From positions 1 to 26,601 of the forward strand of contig SFET01000032.1 of the NCBI GenBank assembly GCA_004557125.1: a DNA stretch of 26,601 nucleotides, in the 5' to 3' direction. The notes below the pieces were generated by a model. The model ran no database searches. It worked only from the letters and a program-made list of their open reading frames with translations, and had not been told where the DNA came from. Shown here in pieces: positions 10,619 through 18,816 of the stretch. The position numbers were made by a program, and so were the translations under genes. The stretch comes from Clostridiales bacterium (lineage in GTDB: Bacteria; Bacillota; Clostridia; Christensenellales; Aristaeellaceae). Numbering within the stretch: the stretch's first letter is position 1; every line of letters begins with the position of its first letter.

Positions 10619-11713
10619 ATGCGCATCACCGGCGCAAAACTGAATCACTTTCGCAACTATGCAGCCTGCGAATTTGCACCCTGTCCGGGGGTGAACGTGC
10701 TGCTGGGCGACAACGGCCAGGGCAAGACGAACCTGCTGGAGGCGCTGTACCTGTGCTGCACGGGCCGCAGCCACCGCACGCGGCAGGATCGGGAGCTGAT
10801 CTACTGGGACGCGGACTTCGCCTCGGTGCAGGTGCGGGCCGAGAAGACCGACGGCAGCCACGAGGTGGAGGTCATTCTGCCGGCCATGGGCAAGCGCAAG
10901 ATCAAAATCGCGGGACGCGAGGCCGCGCGCTCCGGCGAGCTGATGGGGCACATCACCGGCGTGCTGTTCTCCCCGGAGGATCTGCGCACGGTCAAGGACG
11001 GCCCCGCCGAGCGCCGCCGCATGGTGGATATGACCCTCTCCCAGCTGCGCCCGGCCTACTACTACGCCCTCCAGCGCTACAACCGGGCGCTGAAGCAGCG
11101 CAACGAGGCGCTGCGGGCGATGGCGGCGAACGCCTCGCTGATTGCGACGCTGGATCTGTGGGACGAGCAGCTGGCGACTGCGGGCGCGGAGCTGATGCAC
11201 CATCGCAGGGCGTACATTGAGAAGCTCTCTGCTGCGGCGGAGGAGACCTACCGAGAGATCGCGGGCGGCGCTGAGCAGCTGCGGGTGCGCTATGCGCCCA
11301 GCGTGACCGCCGGGGACGACGTGCAGAGCAATCTGGATGCGCTGTTCGGAGCCCGTGAAACCGATCTGCGCAGGCTCACCACCTCGGTGGGCGCGCACAG
11401 GGATGAGATGCTGCTCACCGTGGAGGGCCGCGAGGTGCGCGCCTACGGCTCCCAGGGCCAGCAGCGCACGGCGGCGCTGTCGCTGCGGCTGTCGGAGCTG
11501 AGCGTCATGCGCGACGAGCTGGGCGAGTGGCCGGTGCTGATGCTGGACGACGTGATGAGCGAGCTGGACCCCTCCCGCAGGCGGCAGCTCATCGCCCGGC
11601 TGGAGGGCATCCAGACCATCGTCACCTGCACCGACAAGGACGACCTCGCAGGCGCTACCATCGGCGCAGCCTGGCGGGTGCATGGCGCGGAGCTTGAAAA
11701 GATGGAAGGATAA
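10619..11713 (+). CDS. recF: DNA replication and repair protein RecF
   Basis: A 364-residue SMC-like ATPase that helps load RecA at gaps through RecO/RecR. Walker A is GDNGQGKT (30-37), the ABC signature region is YGSQGQQRTAALSLRLSEL, and Walker B is PVLMLDDVMSELD. AAGGAG lies 7-8 bases before the ATG. RecF is usually found in the dnaA-dnaN-recF-gyrB cluster. Here it follows typA, and none of those genes appear within the 11 kb upstream or the 15 kb downstream. Confidence 0.95.
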   Translation: MRITGAKLNHFRNYAACEFAPCPGVNVLLGDNGQGKTNLLEALYLCCTGRSHRTRQDRELIYWDADFASVQVRAEKTDGSHEVEVILPAMGKRKIKIAGREAARSGELMGHITGVLFSPEDLRTVKDGPAERRRMVDMTLSQLRPAYYYALQRYNRALKQRNEALRAMAANASLIATLDLWDEQLATAGAELMHHRRAYIEKLSAAAEETYREIAGGAEQLRVRYAPSVTAGDDVQSNLDALFGARETDLRRLTTSVGAHRDEMLLTVEGREVRAYGSQGQQRTAALSLRLSELSVMRDELGEWPVLMLDDVMSELDPSRRRQLIARLEGIQTIVTCTDKDDLAGATIGAAWRVHGAELEKMEG

Positions 11714-12017
11714 AACATAAGGACTGTTTCAAGCCGTAAATTGCCCTGAGACAGCATCGCATAGACGTAGGGCGGGATGCCCACATCCCGCCGACGGCGA
11801 GCCGCCGCTGGCACATCGCTTTGCGGTTCAAGCGCCAGAGGCTCTATCCCCATAGATTAGAGGGATAGAGCCTCTGTGTTTCATTCCTACAGTATCTTTT
11901 GCTGTAAGCACGAAATCAGACCCGGCAGGAATGGGTCTGATTTCTTACATCTGGTTCTGAATAAAACCGCACGGATTTGCTCGTCTCCGTAGGACGGGGT
12001 GCCTTCACCCCTGCTGC
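11714..12017. other. Gene-free spacer between convergent recF and spoIIP
   Basis: No supportable gene. It holds at least three hairpins: GGCGGGATG/CATCCCGCC near 11771-11792, the 14-bp stem at 11837-11875, and GAAATCAGACCC/GGGTCTGATTTC at 11912-11944. The two genes converge here, so these are probably transcript ends for both strands. Confidence 0.75.
11837..11885 (+). terminator. Probable recF terminator
   Basis: 14-bp perfect stem AGAGGCTCTATCCC / GGGATAGAGCCTCT with an 11-nt loop, followed by GTGTTTCATT. It is imperfect as a T-run but a strong structure. Confidence 0.6.
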
Positions 12018-13106
12018 TTACTTCTTCCGGCTCCTGCCGAACAGCCCTGCGCCCATCTCCTGCGCGCCGTTCTTCAGCTTCGACCAGGCGGGGCCCAGCT
12101 TGCCGGTGGCGGCGAGGGCGTAGATGGCGGCCAGCACGATGGCGATGCCCACGGCCCAGGCGATGCCCTTGGCGGCGTTTGCGTTCTTCTCGCCGGTGGA
12201 GGCCTGGGCGGTGGAGCCAAAGAGCACCTCGTCGATCACGTCCGCCATGTATTCCGTCGCGGAGATGGCCTTCTCCTTCTCGATTTCATAGGTGCCGAAC
12301 TCCAGCAGGATGGCCTGGGGGTAGAGCTCCTGATTGTAGTTGCCCTTGCCGATGAAGATGTCCTTGATCAGCCCCGGATAGGCCTCGTCCGCCGCGGCCT
12401 TCAGGCGCTGGGCAAAGGCCTTGTTCTCGGCGGCGTTCTGGTTGGAGCGGCCCACGAACAGGCGCACCATGCTGGTGTCTTCGCCCTCCACCTCGGTCTC
12501 GTACTCCTCGGCCTCCACGCCGTCGCGGTGGATGTCGATGATCGCGTCGGGGGCCTGTTTCACGTACTCCTCCACCGTGCTGCGGGAGCGGTTGTACGCG
12601 TCCGCATCGTGGGGGAGGAAGGACTTGTCGGAGTACTCCACGGTGATGCCCTTGGCCTCCAGGCTCTGCTTCAGCGCCTCGCCCACGTCGTAGATGCCGG
12701 CGTTTTCCCACAGCGAGGACGCGCCGTCGCTGGGCACGTAGGATTCGTCGGAGTGGGTGGAGTACATGCAGATCAGTTTCTCGTCATCCTTGGCGGGGTC
12801 GGTCGCCGCATGGGCGGAGAGGAAGGCGGCGAAGGCGGCCTCGTCGATGGTGGCCTGTCCCAGCTCCTCGGCGGTGGCCACGCAGCGCGCGTCGTCAACG
12901 AACGCCACGCGGTAGTGGCGGTTGTCGGCGGAGATGTACTCGTCGCCCTCGTACATCCGCGCGGCGCGCCGGGTCAGCACCGCGCCGTCCGCGTCCACCA
13001 GGGTGTAGATGCAGTCGCCGTCGTTCTCGCCCGCCGCCAGGGCGGTCTGTGCCGGCAGCAGACAGAGCAGACAGGCGCACAGGCAGATCAGAACGCGCTT
13101 CATCAT
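12018..13106 (-). CDS. spoIIP: Stage II sporulation protein P family (SpoIIP)
   Basis: A 362-residue cell-wall hydrolase family member. In Bacillus SpoIIP, with SpoIID and SpoIIM, degrades septal peptidoglycan during engulfment, combining amidase and endopeptidase activity. An N-terminal signal/anchor (about 1-25) precedes the catalytic domain with MYSTHSDESYVPSDG (His118), DIHRDG (His193) and ILLEFGTYE (Glu269), the zinc-ligand and catalytic motifs of the fold. Unusually, a second membrane segment lies at the C-terminus (about 316-333) before a basic tail. ATG at 13106 overlaps the DUF1614 stop (ATGA), with AGGAGG upstream, so the two are translationally coupled. Confidence 0.88.
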   Translation of the reverse strand: MMKRVLICLCACLLCLLPAQTALAAGENDGDCIYTLVDADGAVLTRRAARMYEGDEYISADNRHYRVAFVDDARCVATAEELGQATIDEAAFAAFLSAHAATDPAKDDEKLICMYSTHSDESYVPSDGASSLWENAGIYDVGEALKQSLEAKGITVEYSDKSFLPHDADAYNRSRSTVEEYVKQAPDAIIDIHRDGVEAEEYETEVEGEDTSMVRLFVGRSNQNAAENKAFAQRLKAAADEAYPGLIKDIFIGKGNYNQELYPQAILLEFGTYEIEKEKAISATEYMADVIDEVLFGSTAQASTGEKNANAAKGIAWAVGIAIVLAAIYALAATGKLGPAWSKLKNGAQEMGAGLFGRSRKK

Positions 13107-13762
13107 CTGTGCTCCTCCTTCACGAATTCTCCGTTGCGGAACTCCCGGGTGGGGCGCTGGGTGCCGCGCTTCATGCGCTCGATGATCTCGCCCAGCAGCT
13201 CTGCCAGCAGCACCGCCACGATGCCCGCGATCACGATGCCGTCAAACGCCCCCGCGCCGCCCAGCACGAAGTCCTGCGGCACGCCCTTCGACCAGACGTA
13301 GATCGCGTTGGCGGTGTCGGAGAGCATCATGCCGATCACGCCCGCGATGAAGGCGCAGCGCCGGGATCGACCGAAGATGTAGGCGATCAGGCCCGCGGCC
13401 AGGCCGTAGAGAATGATGGGGTCGACGGTGATGGTCTCCGGCTCGTCCGGCGCGAACACGCCGATGGCGAAGATGGCCGCGCCGGTGACGAGGGAGGCCA
13501 GGATGCTGCGCCAGCGCTCCCAGGCGGTGTCAGCCCTGACGAACAGGTAGATGCACAGCGCCAGCGGAACCACCGCGCCGCCCAGGTTGAAGGCGAACAC
13601 GTCCGTCACGCGGATGTCCGGCACGAAGCCCAGGCCGATGATGAGCGCGATGAAAAGGAGCGCCAGCTTGTCGTTCAGCCGCATGCGATCCAGCACGCGC
13701 TGGCCCACGCCCAGCAGGATCAGTATGGCGACGACGATCAGAATTATCATGCCGATGGTCAT
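13103..13762 (-). CDS. DUF1614-family integral membrane protein
   Basis: A 219-residue protein with about six to seven hydrophobic segments across residues 3-190 and a charged cytoplasmic-type tail. The Gly-rich stretch VLGGAGAFDGIVIAGIVAVL and the layout match the DUF1614 family of uncharacterised clostridial/archaeal membrane proteins; the name is by recognition, not search. GGAGG precedes the ATG. It overlaps spoIIP by 4 bases, linking it to sporulation or peptidoglycan remodelling by context only. No clear sigma-A promoter was seen upstream, which is compatible with a sporulation sigma factor. Confidence 0.78.
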   Translation of the reverse strand: MTIGMIILIVVAILILLGVGQRVLDRMRLNDKLALLFIALIIGLGFVPDIRVTDVFAFNLGGAVVPLALCIYLFVRADTAWERWRSILASLVTGAAIFAIGVFAPDEPETITVDPIILYGLAAGLIAYIFGRSRRCAFIAGVIGMMLSDTANAIYVWSKGVPQDFVLGGAGAFDGIVIAGIVAVLLAELLGEIIERMKRGTQRPTREFRNGEFVKEEHR

Positions 13763-13862
13763 GTTTATCCCTCCAATTTGGTTTCATGGCTATTATGACC
13801 CATTGGAGGAATTTGAAACCTGTCCACAAAAATTGCCAGAGCGCGTTCATGGAAATTCACGA

Positions 13863-13891
13863 TTGACACCGCCGCACGGGAAAACTATAAT
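13863..13891 (+). promoter_or_regulatory. Consensus sigma-A promoter of the 13936 gene
   Basis: TTGACA at 13863-13868 and TATAAT at 13886-13891 with a 17-base spacer. It is divergent from the DUF1614 gene. Confidence 0.9.
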
Positions 13892-13935
13892 GATGGAAAC
13901 GGCTTTCGAAAATAGTTTTCAGAGCGAGGAAGAAT

Positions 13936-15465
13936 ATGGAATTGAAATATCAGGCGACCTATCGCGCAAAGGGACTCAAGGCCTACTCGGTGGGCGAAAT
14001 TCAGGGGGTGACGCCCGCGCTGGAGCTGGCCGAGCCTCGGCTGCGCGCGTCTGAGGGCAAGCTGGAGCCGGGGGAGATCTGCATGCTGATCTTCGGCGTC
14101 ACCGCGGAGGAGTACGCCTGGCGCGAAAATGATATAAAGAAGCTGGACACGCTGGCGGATCAGCTGCGCAAGCGCGTGCCCGCCGACCGACTGATCGCTT
14201 GGCGCGTGGTGGATCTGAAGGGCAAGCCGGTGCAGCGGGAAATCAAGCCCCAGACCGGCGAGAGCATCGACGGCGGCGCGTACGCACAGGCGATGAAGAG
14301 CCGCGCGGCCCAGGCTGCTCCGGTGCGCACCGGCCCGCTGGACGATTGCCTGAAGGAGTGCTGCCGCCTTCAGAAGCTGTGTGCGGCAAAGGACGCGCCC
14401 GAGGGCGTGCGCGCGGACTGGAGCGCTGCGAAGAAGCGGCTCGGTGCGGAGCTGATGCAGTGCAAATCGCTGTGGGTCGCCTTCGACGCGCCCACGGGCG
14501 GCAGGCTGCCCTTCGCGGGCTACGACGGCCGCATGGAGATCTTCACCGCCGCCGAGCGCGCGGAGAACGCCCAAAAACGCGTCGCCGAGACCTGCGGCGG
14601 CGAGGACTTCTGGCAGCTGAAGGAAATCCCTGCAAATGAGATGGAGAAATTCCTGCATCTGTGCAGCGAGAACGGCCTGACCGCGCTGCGGGTGGACAAC
14701 GGCTTCGCCCCGGCGGAGCTTTCGCTGGAGGAGCTGATCGATTGCGGTACGGCGGAAAATGCGGCGCTTCGGAGCCTGCTGCTGCGCGAGGCCGAGTACG
14801 GCCTGCGCTGGAACCGCTACAAGGCGGCGCAGGTGGAGGAGAAGCTGCAGCGCGGCGCGCTGGAGAGCATGCTGACGCTGCGCAACTTCGCCTGGCGGAC
14901 GCTGGGCAATTCGATCCTCTACGCCCTGTGCGCGATGCCCGGCGGCGAGGGCGAATTCGCCACCTCTGCGGCTGCGGCAAAGCTCGGCACGGGTCTGCGC
15001 GTGGTTCCGGGCGACAAGTGCGTGCTGCTCAACGAGAAGCAGAGCGGCGCGAGCCGGCTTCCGGTGTTCACCTCGAAGAAGCGGGCGCTGGCCCTGTGCG
15101 CGCGGGTCAGGGGCGCGCAGCCGGTGCGCATGACCTTCGACGACCTCGTCCAGCGCGTGGGCGCGGCGGAGGGGATCCTGATCGATCCGGACGACCTGGG
15201 CTATCGCCTGCCAAAGACGGAGTTCAATAAGGTGCGCGAGCTGCGCGCGAAGCCGCCGATGGCGGTGCGGGTGAAGCCCGTCGAGGAAGCGTCCGCACCT
15301 GCGCCCCGGCTCCAGAGCGAGATGGGCGAGCTGCCGGATCCGGACAGCTTCGACCTGCCGCCGAAGACGCAGGATGTACCCGCAGCGGAAGCGCCCGAAG
15401 CCGGTGCGCCCGAAGAGAAGCAGGAGCGCAAGCCGGGCTTCTTCCGCAGATTCATGAAAAAATAG
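13936..15465 (+). CDS. Unknown protein with two possible SseB-like halves
   Basis: A 509-residue protein I cannot assign firmly. It has no signal peptide or membrane segment. Residues about 190-268 (LPFAGYDGRMEIFTAAERA ... LRVDNGFAPAELS) and 375-426 (LPVFTSKKRA ... GILIDPDDLGYRL) share the layout of SseB-type domains: Leu-Pro-x-Phe/Thr-Ser strand, helix, then an Ile-Asp-Pro strand. A Pro/Glu/Ala-rich linker (about 440-496) leads to the basic tail KPGFFRRFMKK. The start at 13936 follows GAGCGAGGAAG. It is monocistronic, with a perfect promoter and a perfect terminator, so it is probably well expressed. SseB homology is tentative. Confidence 0.75.
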   Translation: MELKYQATYRAKGLKAYSVGEIQGVTPALELAEPRLRASEGKLEPGEICMLIFGVTAEEYAWRENDIKKLDTLADQLRKRVPADRLIAWRVVDLKGKPVQREIKPQTGESIDGGAYAQAMKSRAAQAAPVRTGPLDDCLKECCRLQKLCAAKDAPEGVRADWSAAKKRLGAELMQCKSLWVAFDAPTGGRLPFAGYDGRMEIFTAAERAENAQKRVAETCGGEDFWQLKEIPANEMEKFLHLCSENGLTALRVDNGFAPAELSLEELIDCGTAENAALRSLLLREAEYGLRWNRYKAAQVEEKLQRGALESMLTLRNFAWRTLGNSILYALCAMPGGEGEFATSAAAAKLGTGLRVVPGDKCVLLNEKQSGASRLPVFTSKKRALALCARVRGAQPVRMTFDDLVQRVGAAEGILIDPDDLGYRLPKTEFNKVRELRAKPPMAVRVKPVEEASAPAPRLQSEMGELPDPDSFDLPPKTQDVPAAEAPEAGAPEEKQERKPGFFRRFMKK

Positions 15466-15499
15466 GGCGCGCCACAGCGGACGGCACGCATGGATGAAA

Positions 15500-15534
15500 C
15501 GCGAAATCCCCCGCTCGAAACGGGGGATTTCGCG
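15500..15534 (+). terminator. Terminator after the 13936 gene
   Basis: 14-bp perfect stem CGCGAAATCCCCCG / CGGGGGATTTCGCG with a 7-nt loop. The T-run is poor, but the structure is strong and the next gene is convergent. Confidence 0.65.
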
Positions 15535-15539
15535 CAATA

Positions 15540-15573
15540 TGAAAAAGGCGGCATGATGCGATCATGCCGCCTT
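15540..15573 (-). terminator. Terminator after rpmF
   Basis: 13-bp perfect stem AAGGCGGCATGAT / ATCATGCCGCCTT with a 3-nt loop. On the minus strand it runs into TTTTTC, which ends the pta-ackA-yceD-rpmF block. Confidence 0.88.
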
Positions 15574-15602
15574 GAACATAGCTCTCTCATGCAATTCCGG
15601 GA

Positions 15603-15794
15603 TTACTTTGCGTCAGCTTCGACCTGAACGATCTGCTGACCGTCATAGTAGCCGCATTCCTTGCACACGCGATGGTTCAGCTTCATCTTGCCGCAGCGGG
15701 GGCACTTGGAGATACCCGGCACGGACAGCTTCCAATGAGCGCTGCGACGGGAATTTCTGCGAGCCTTGGAGACTTTTCCTTTCGGAGTGGCCAT
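15603..15794 (-). CDS. rpmF: 50S ribosomal protein L32
   Basis: A 63-residue large-subunit protein. It begins MATPKGKVSKARRNSRRSAHWKL (read in parts) and has two CxxC pairs (CPRC and CKEC) that form the zinc site of the Zn-containing bL32 paralogue. It starts 3 bases after the yceD stop, as in the conserved yceD-rpmF pair. Confidence 0.96.
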   Translation of the reverse strand: MATPKGKVSKARRNSRRSAHWKLSVPGISKCPRCGKMKLNHRVCKECGYYDGQQIVQVEADAK

Positions 15795-15797
15795 TAG

Positions 15798-16304
15798 TTA
15801 CACCTCCTCATTGTTTTGCACAATCGCTTTTAATGCCGAAAAGGGATTCGTAACCTCTGCGCCCTCCTGGCATGTACAGGACCCCAGATTCAGATTGACG
15901 CCGCACTGCGGGCAGAGGCCCTTGCAGTCCTCGCTGCACAGGAAGCGGTAAGGAAGCTCCAGCAGCAGCGCGTCCCGAACGGCGTCCGTTAGATCCGCCT
16001 TTGATCCTTCAAAGGAATACAGATCCGGGTCCTCGGGGTCGATTTGGCGGGCATACTGCGCGTCCATCTCAGCATTGAGTTTGAGCTCCACCGGCTCGAG
16101 ACACTTGGCGCAACGGGAAGTGACCGTCGAAGTGATCTCGCCCCGGATGCTCACCCGCTCACCCGCGCCGAAGAACTCGCCTTGCACGGCGACGTTCGAA
16201 AACGCAACGGGGTCGCTGAGCACTTCCATCTCCTCAATCTCTACACCCAGTTCAAAGGGATATACCTGACCGGGATACTTCAGTGCCTTGGAAACATCCA
16301 GCAT
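15798..16304 (-). CDS. yceD: YceD/DUF177 family protein, 23S rRNA accumulation
   Basis: A protein of about 168 residues that in bacteria and plants is linked to 23S rRNA accumulation and is genetically coupled to rpmF. Paired CxxC motifs (RCAKCLEPV and LCPQCGVNL) flank the conserved acidic middle. The start is uncertain: ATG at 16304 gives a family-like N-terminus (MLDVSKALKYPG), while a TTG at 16313 lies 8 bases after AGGGGG. I chose the ATG. It has its own promoter just downstream of ackA. Confidence 0.9.
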   Translation of the reverse strand: MLDVSKALKYPGQVYPFELGVEIEEMEVLSDPVAFSNVAVQGEFFGAGERVSIRGEITSTVTSRCAKCLEPVELKLNAEMDAQYARQIDPEDPDLYSFEGSKADLTDAVRDALLLELPYRFLCSEDCKGLCPQCGVNLNLGSCTCQEGAEVTNPFSALKAIVQNNEEV

Positions 16305-16337
16305 TGCCGACAAACCTTTTTCCCCCTAACCTCAAAT

Positions 16338-16366
16338 ATTATATACGCTGTATGCTATTTTGTAAA
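16338..16366 (-). promoter_or_regulatory. Promoter of yceD-rpmF
   Basis: On the minus strand TTTACA (16366-16361), 17 bases, TATAAT (16343-16338). It directly abuts the end of ackA, so ribosomal expression can be independent of acetate metabolism. Confidence 0.85.
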
Positions 16367-16367
16367 G

Positions 16368-17561
16368 TTATTTTTTCGTAGCGATTTCCAGCGTATCGCG
16401 GGCGATGGCCAGCTCCTCGTTGGTGGGGATGACCCACACCTGGATCTTGCTGTCATCGGCGGAGATCAGCTTCTCCTCGCCGCAGACGTTGTTGCGCTCG
16501 TCGTCGATCTTGATGCCGAAGTAGCTCAGGCCCTCGCAGACCCACTTGCGGGCGCGGATGTGGTTCTCGCCGATGCCGGCGGTGAAGATGATGGCGTCGC
16601 AGCCGTTCATCGCGGCGATGTAGGAACCGATGTACTTCTGCACGGTGTAGGTCCACATCTCGATGGCCAGCTTGGCGTCGGGATCGCCGTTGTCATAGCG
16701 GGCGGTGACGTCGCGCATGTCGGAGGAGCCGGTCAGGCCGACCAGGCCGCTCTTCTTGTTCATCATGTTCAGCACTTCGGACACGCTCTTGTTCTCGGTG
16801 TTGGCGATGAACTCAACGCAGGCGGGGTCCAGGGTGCCGCAGCGGGTGCCCATGACCAGGCCGTCCAGAGGCGTGATGCCCATGGTGGTGTCCACGCACT
16901 TGCCGTTTACGCAGGCGGACAGGGAGGAACCGTTGCCCAGGTGGCAGACGATGACCTTCTTGTTCTCACCCAGCAGCTCGGTGGCGCGGCCGGCGATGAA
17001 ACGGTGGGAGGTGCCGTGGAAGCCGTACTTGCGCATGTGCAGATCGGTGTAGTAGTGATTCGGCAGCGCATAGCGGAAGGCCTTGGGCGGCATGGTCTGA
17101 TGGAAGGCGGTGTCGAACACGGCCACCTGGGGCACGTTGGGCAGCACCTTCTGGCAGGCATGGATGCCCATCAGGTTGGCGGGGTTGTGCAGCGGGCCCA
17201 GCGGGATGTTCTCCTCGATGGCGGCGATGCAGGCGTCGTCGATCAGGCAGGAGGCGGTGAACTTCTCGCCGCCGTGCAGCACGCGGTGGCCGACTGCGCC
17301 GATCTCGCTCAGGTCGGAGATCACGCCCAGCTCCTTGTCAGTCAGCAGCTTCAGAACCAGCTCCATGGCGGCGTTGTGGTCGCCCAGCTTGTCGATCTCG
17401 GCCTCATACTTCTTGCCGTTGTACTTGTGGGTGATGTTGGACTTGGGGTCCACGGTGCCGATGCGCTCGACGAGGCCCTTGGCGATGACGGACTCGTTGT
17501 CCATGTCGATCATCTGATACTTCAGGGAGGAGGAGCCGGCGTTGATGACCAGAATTTTCAT
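16368..17561 (-). CDS. ackA: Acetate kinase
   Basis: A 397-residue cytoplasmic kinase that makes ATP and acetate from acetyl phosphate. Visible motifs are MKILVINAGSSSLKY (N-terminal phosphate-binding strand), GHRVLHGGEKF, FDTAFHQTMP, YGFHGTSHRF, CHLGNGSS, GTRCGTLDPA and FTAGIGENH, all signatures of the ASKHA-fold acetate kinases. Length is typical. GGAG lies about 12 bases before the ATG. It follows pta after a 105-base spacer and forms the acetyl-CoA to acetate ATP-yielding route with it. Confidence 0.98.
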   Translation of the reverse strand: MKILVINAGSSSLKYQMIDMDNESVIAKGLVERIGTVDPKSNITHKYNGKKYEAEIDKLGDHNAAMELVLKLLTDKELGVISDLSEIGAVGHRVLHGGEKFTASCLIDDACIAAIEENIPLGPLHNPANLMGIHACQKVLPNVPQVAVFDTAFHQTMPPKAFRYALPNHYYTDLHMRKYGFHGTSHRFIAGRATELLGENKKVIVCHLGNGSSLSACVNGKCVDTTMGITPLDGLVMGTRCGTLDPACVEFIANTENKSVSEVLNMMNKKSGLVGLTGSSDMRDVTARYDNGDPDAKLAIEMWTYTVQKYIGSYIAAMNGCDAIIFTAGIGENHIRARKWVCEGLSYFGIKIDDERNNVCGEEKLISADDSKIQVWVIPTNEELAIARDTLEIATKK

Positions 17562-17666
17562 GGGTAATGCACTCCATTCTTGAAATCGCTGTGCGGCTGG
17601 AGGTTCAGCCGTGGGTATTCAATCGCGGGGCGGGAGAGAGGATCCCCCGTCCGCGCATTTGTCTGT

Positions 17667-18656
17667 TTAGCCCTGCGCCTGTGCGGCGGTGATGGCGACG
17701 GTGGCGACGATGTCCTCGACGCTGCAGCCGCGGCTCAGGTCGTTGCACGGCTTGGCGATGCCCTGCAGGATCGGGCCGTAGGCCTCGGCGTTGCCCAGGC
17801 GCTGCACCAGCTTGTAGCCGATGTTGCCGGCCTCGAGGGAGGGGAACACCAGGGTGTTGGCGTGACCGGCGACGGCGCTGCCGGGGGCCTTCAGCTGGCC
17901 GACCTTCTCAACCAGCGCGGCGTCGAGCTGCAGCTCGCCGTCCAGCGCCAGATCGGGGGCCATTTCCTTGGCGATGCGGGTGGCTTCCTGCACCTTGGTG
18001 ACCTGGTCGTGCTTGGCAGAGCCCTTGGTAGAGAAAGACAGCATGGCCACGCGGGGCTCGATGCCGGCCAGGGAGCGGGCGGATTCCGCGGCGCCCAGGG
18101 CGATGTTGGCCAGGGCCTCGGCGTCGGGATCGATGTTCACGGCGCAGTCGGCGAAGATCATGATGCCGTCGTCACCGTACTGCTTGTTCGGGCTCTCCAT
18201 CAGGAAGCAGGAGGACACGGTCTTGATGCCGGGCTTGGACTTGATGATCTGCAGAGCGGGGCGCAGCATGTCGCCGGTGGAGTGGATCGCGCCGGAGACC
18301 AGACCGTCGGCCTCGCCAGCCTTGACCATCATGATGCCATAGTACATGGGATCCTTCACGGTGGCGGCGGCCTTCTCCTCGGTCATGCCCTTGGCCTTGC
18401 GCAGCTCGTACAGGGTGGCGGCGTACTCGGCGCACTTCTCGCTGGTGGCGGGATCGATGATCTCGATGCCCTCCAGGCTGGTCTCGCCGGCGACCTCGCG
18501 GATCTTATCGGGATTGCCCAGCAGCGTCAGCTTGGCCAGGCCCTGCTCCACGATGATGGCCGCAGCCTTCACGGTGCGGGGCTCGTCGCCCTCGGGCAGC
18601 ACGATGTGCATCATGTTCGACTTTGCTTTTGCCTTGATCTTATCGATGATTGCCAT
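17667..18656 (-). CDS. pta: Phosphate acetyltransferase
   Basis: A 329-residue enzyme converting acetyl-CoA and phosphate to acetyl phosphate and CoA. It opens MAIIDKIKAKAK with IVLPEGDEPRTVKAA, and contains GMTEEKAAATVKDPMYYG, VSGAIHSTGDMLRPALQI and FSTKGSAKHDQV, as in short-form Pta. The ATG at 18656 is preceded by GGAGGG; the frame continues upstream but has no matching signal there. Its 5' leader is about 105 bases and holds an 11-bp hairpin (one G-U). Confidence 0.98.
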   Translation of the reverse strand: MAIIDKIKAKAKSNMMHIVLPEGDEPRTVKAAAIIVEQGLAKLTLLGNPDKIREVAGETSLEGIEIIDPATSEKCAEYAATLYELRKAKGMTEEKAAATVKDPMYYGIMMVKAGEADGLVSGAIHSTGDMLRPALQIIKSKPGIKTVSSCFLMESPNKQYGDDGIMIFADCAVNIDPDAEALANIALGAAESARSLAGIEPRVAMLSFSTKGSAKHDQVTKVQEATRIAKEMAPDLALDGELQLDAALVEKVGQLKAPGSAVAGHANTLVFPSLEAGNIGYKLVQRLGNAEAYGPILQGIAKPCNDLSRGCSVEDIVATVAITAAQAQG

Positions 18657-18767
18657 GGTATTTCCCTCCGTTGATTCTGCACGCCGGGGCGCGCGGTTGA
18701 TTGATGTCAGAATCTCCGGCCGAATGCCCAAAACAGCGCCGGAAATTCCCGAAAATCATACACAACC

Positions 18768-18796
18768 ATTATACGATATTTTATCGGAAATGGAAA
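18768..18796 (-). promoter_or_regulatory. Promoter of pta-ackA
   Basis: Minus-strand TTTCCA (18796-18791), 17 bases, TATAAT (18773-18768). It lies between the lacI-family stop and pta. Confidence 0.7.
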
Positions 18797-18816
18797 GCAT
18801 ATAATGTAAACTTTTG

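Noticed and set aside
16044..17567. Long plus-strand open frame opposite yceD and ackA
   Set aside because: Shadow of ackA codon bias; repetitive Val/Gly/Asp/His composition and no recognisable start signal or family.
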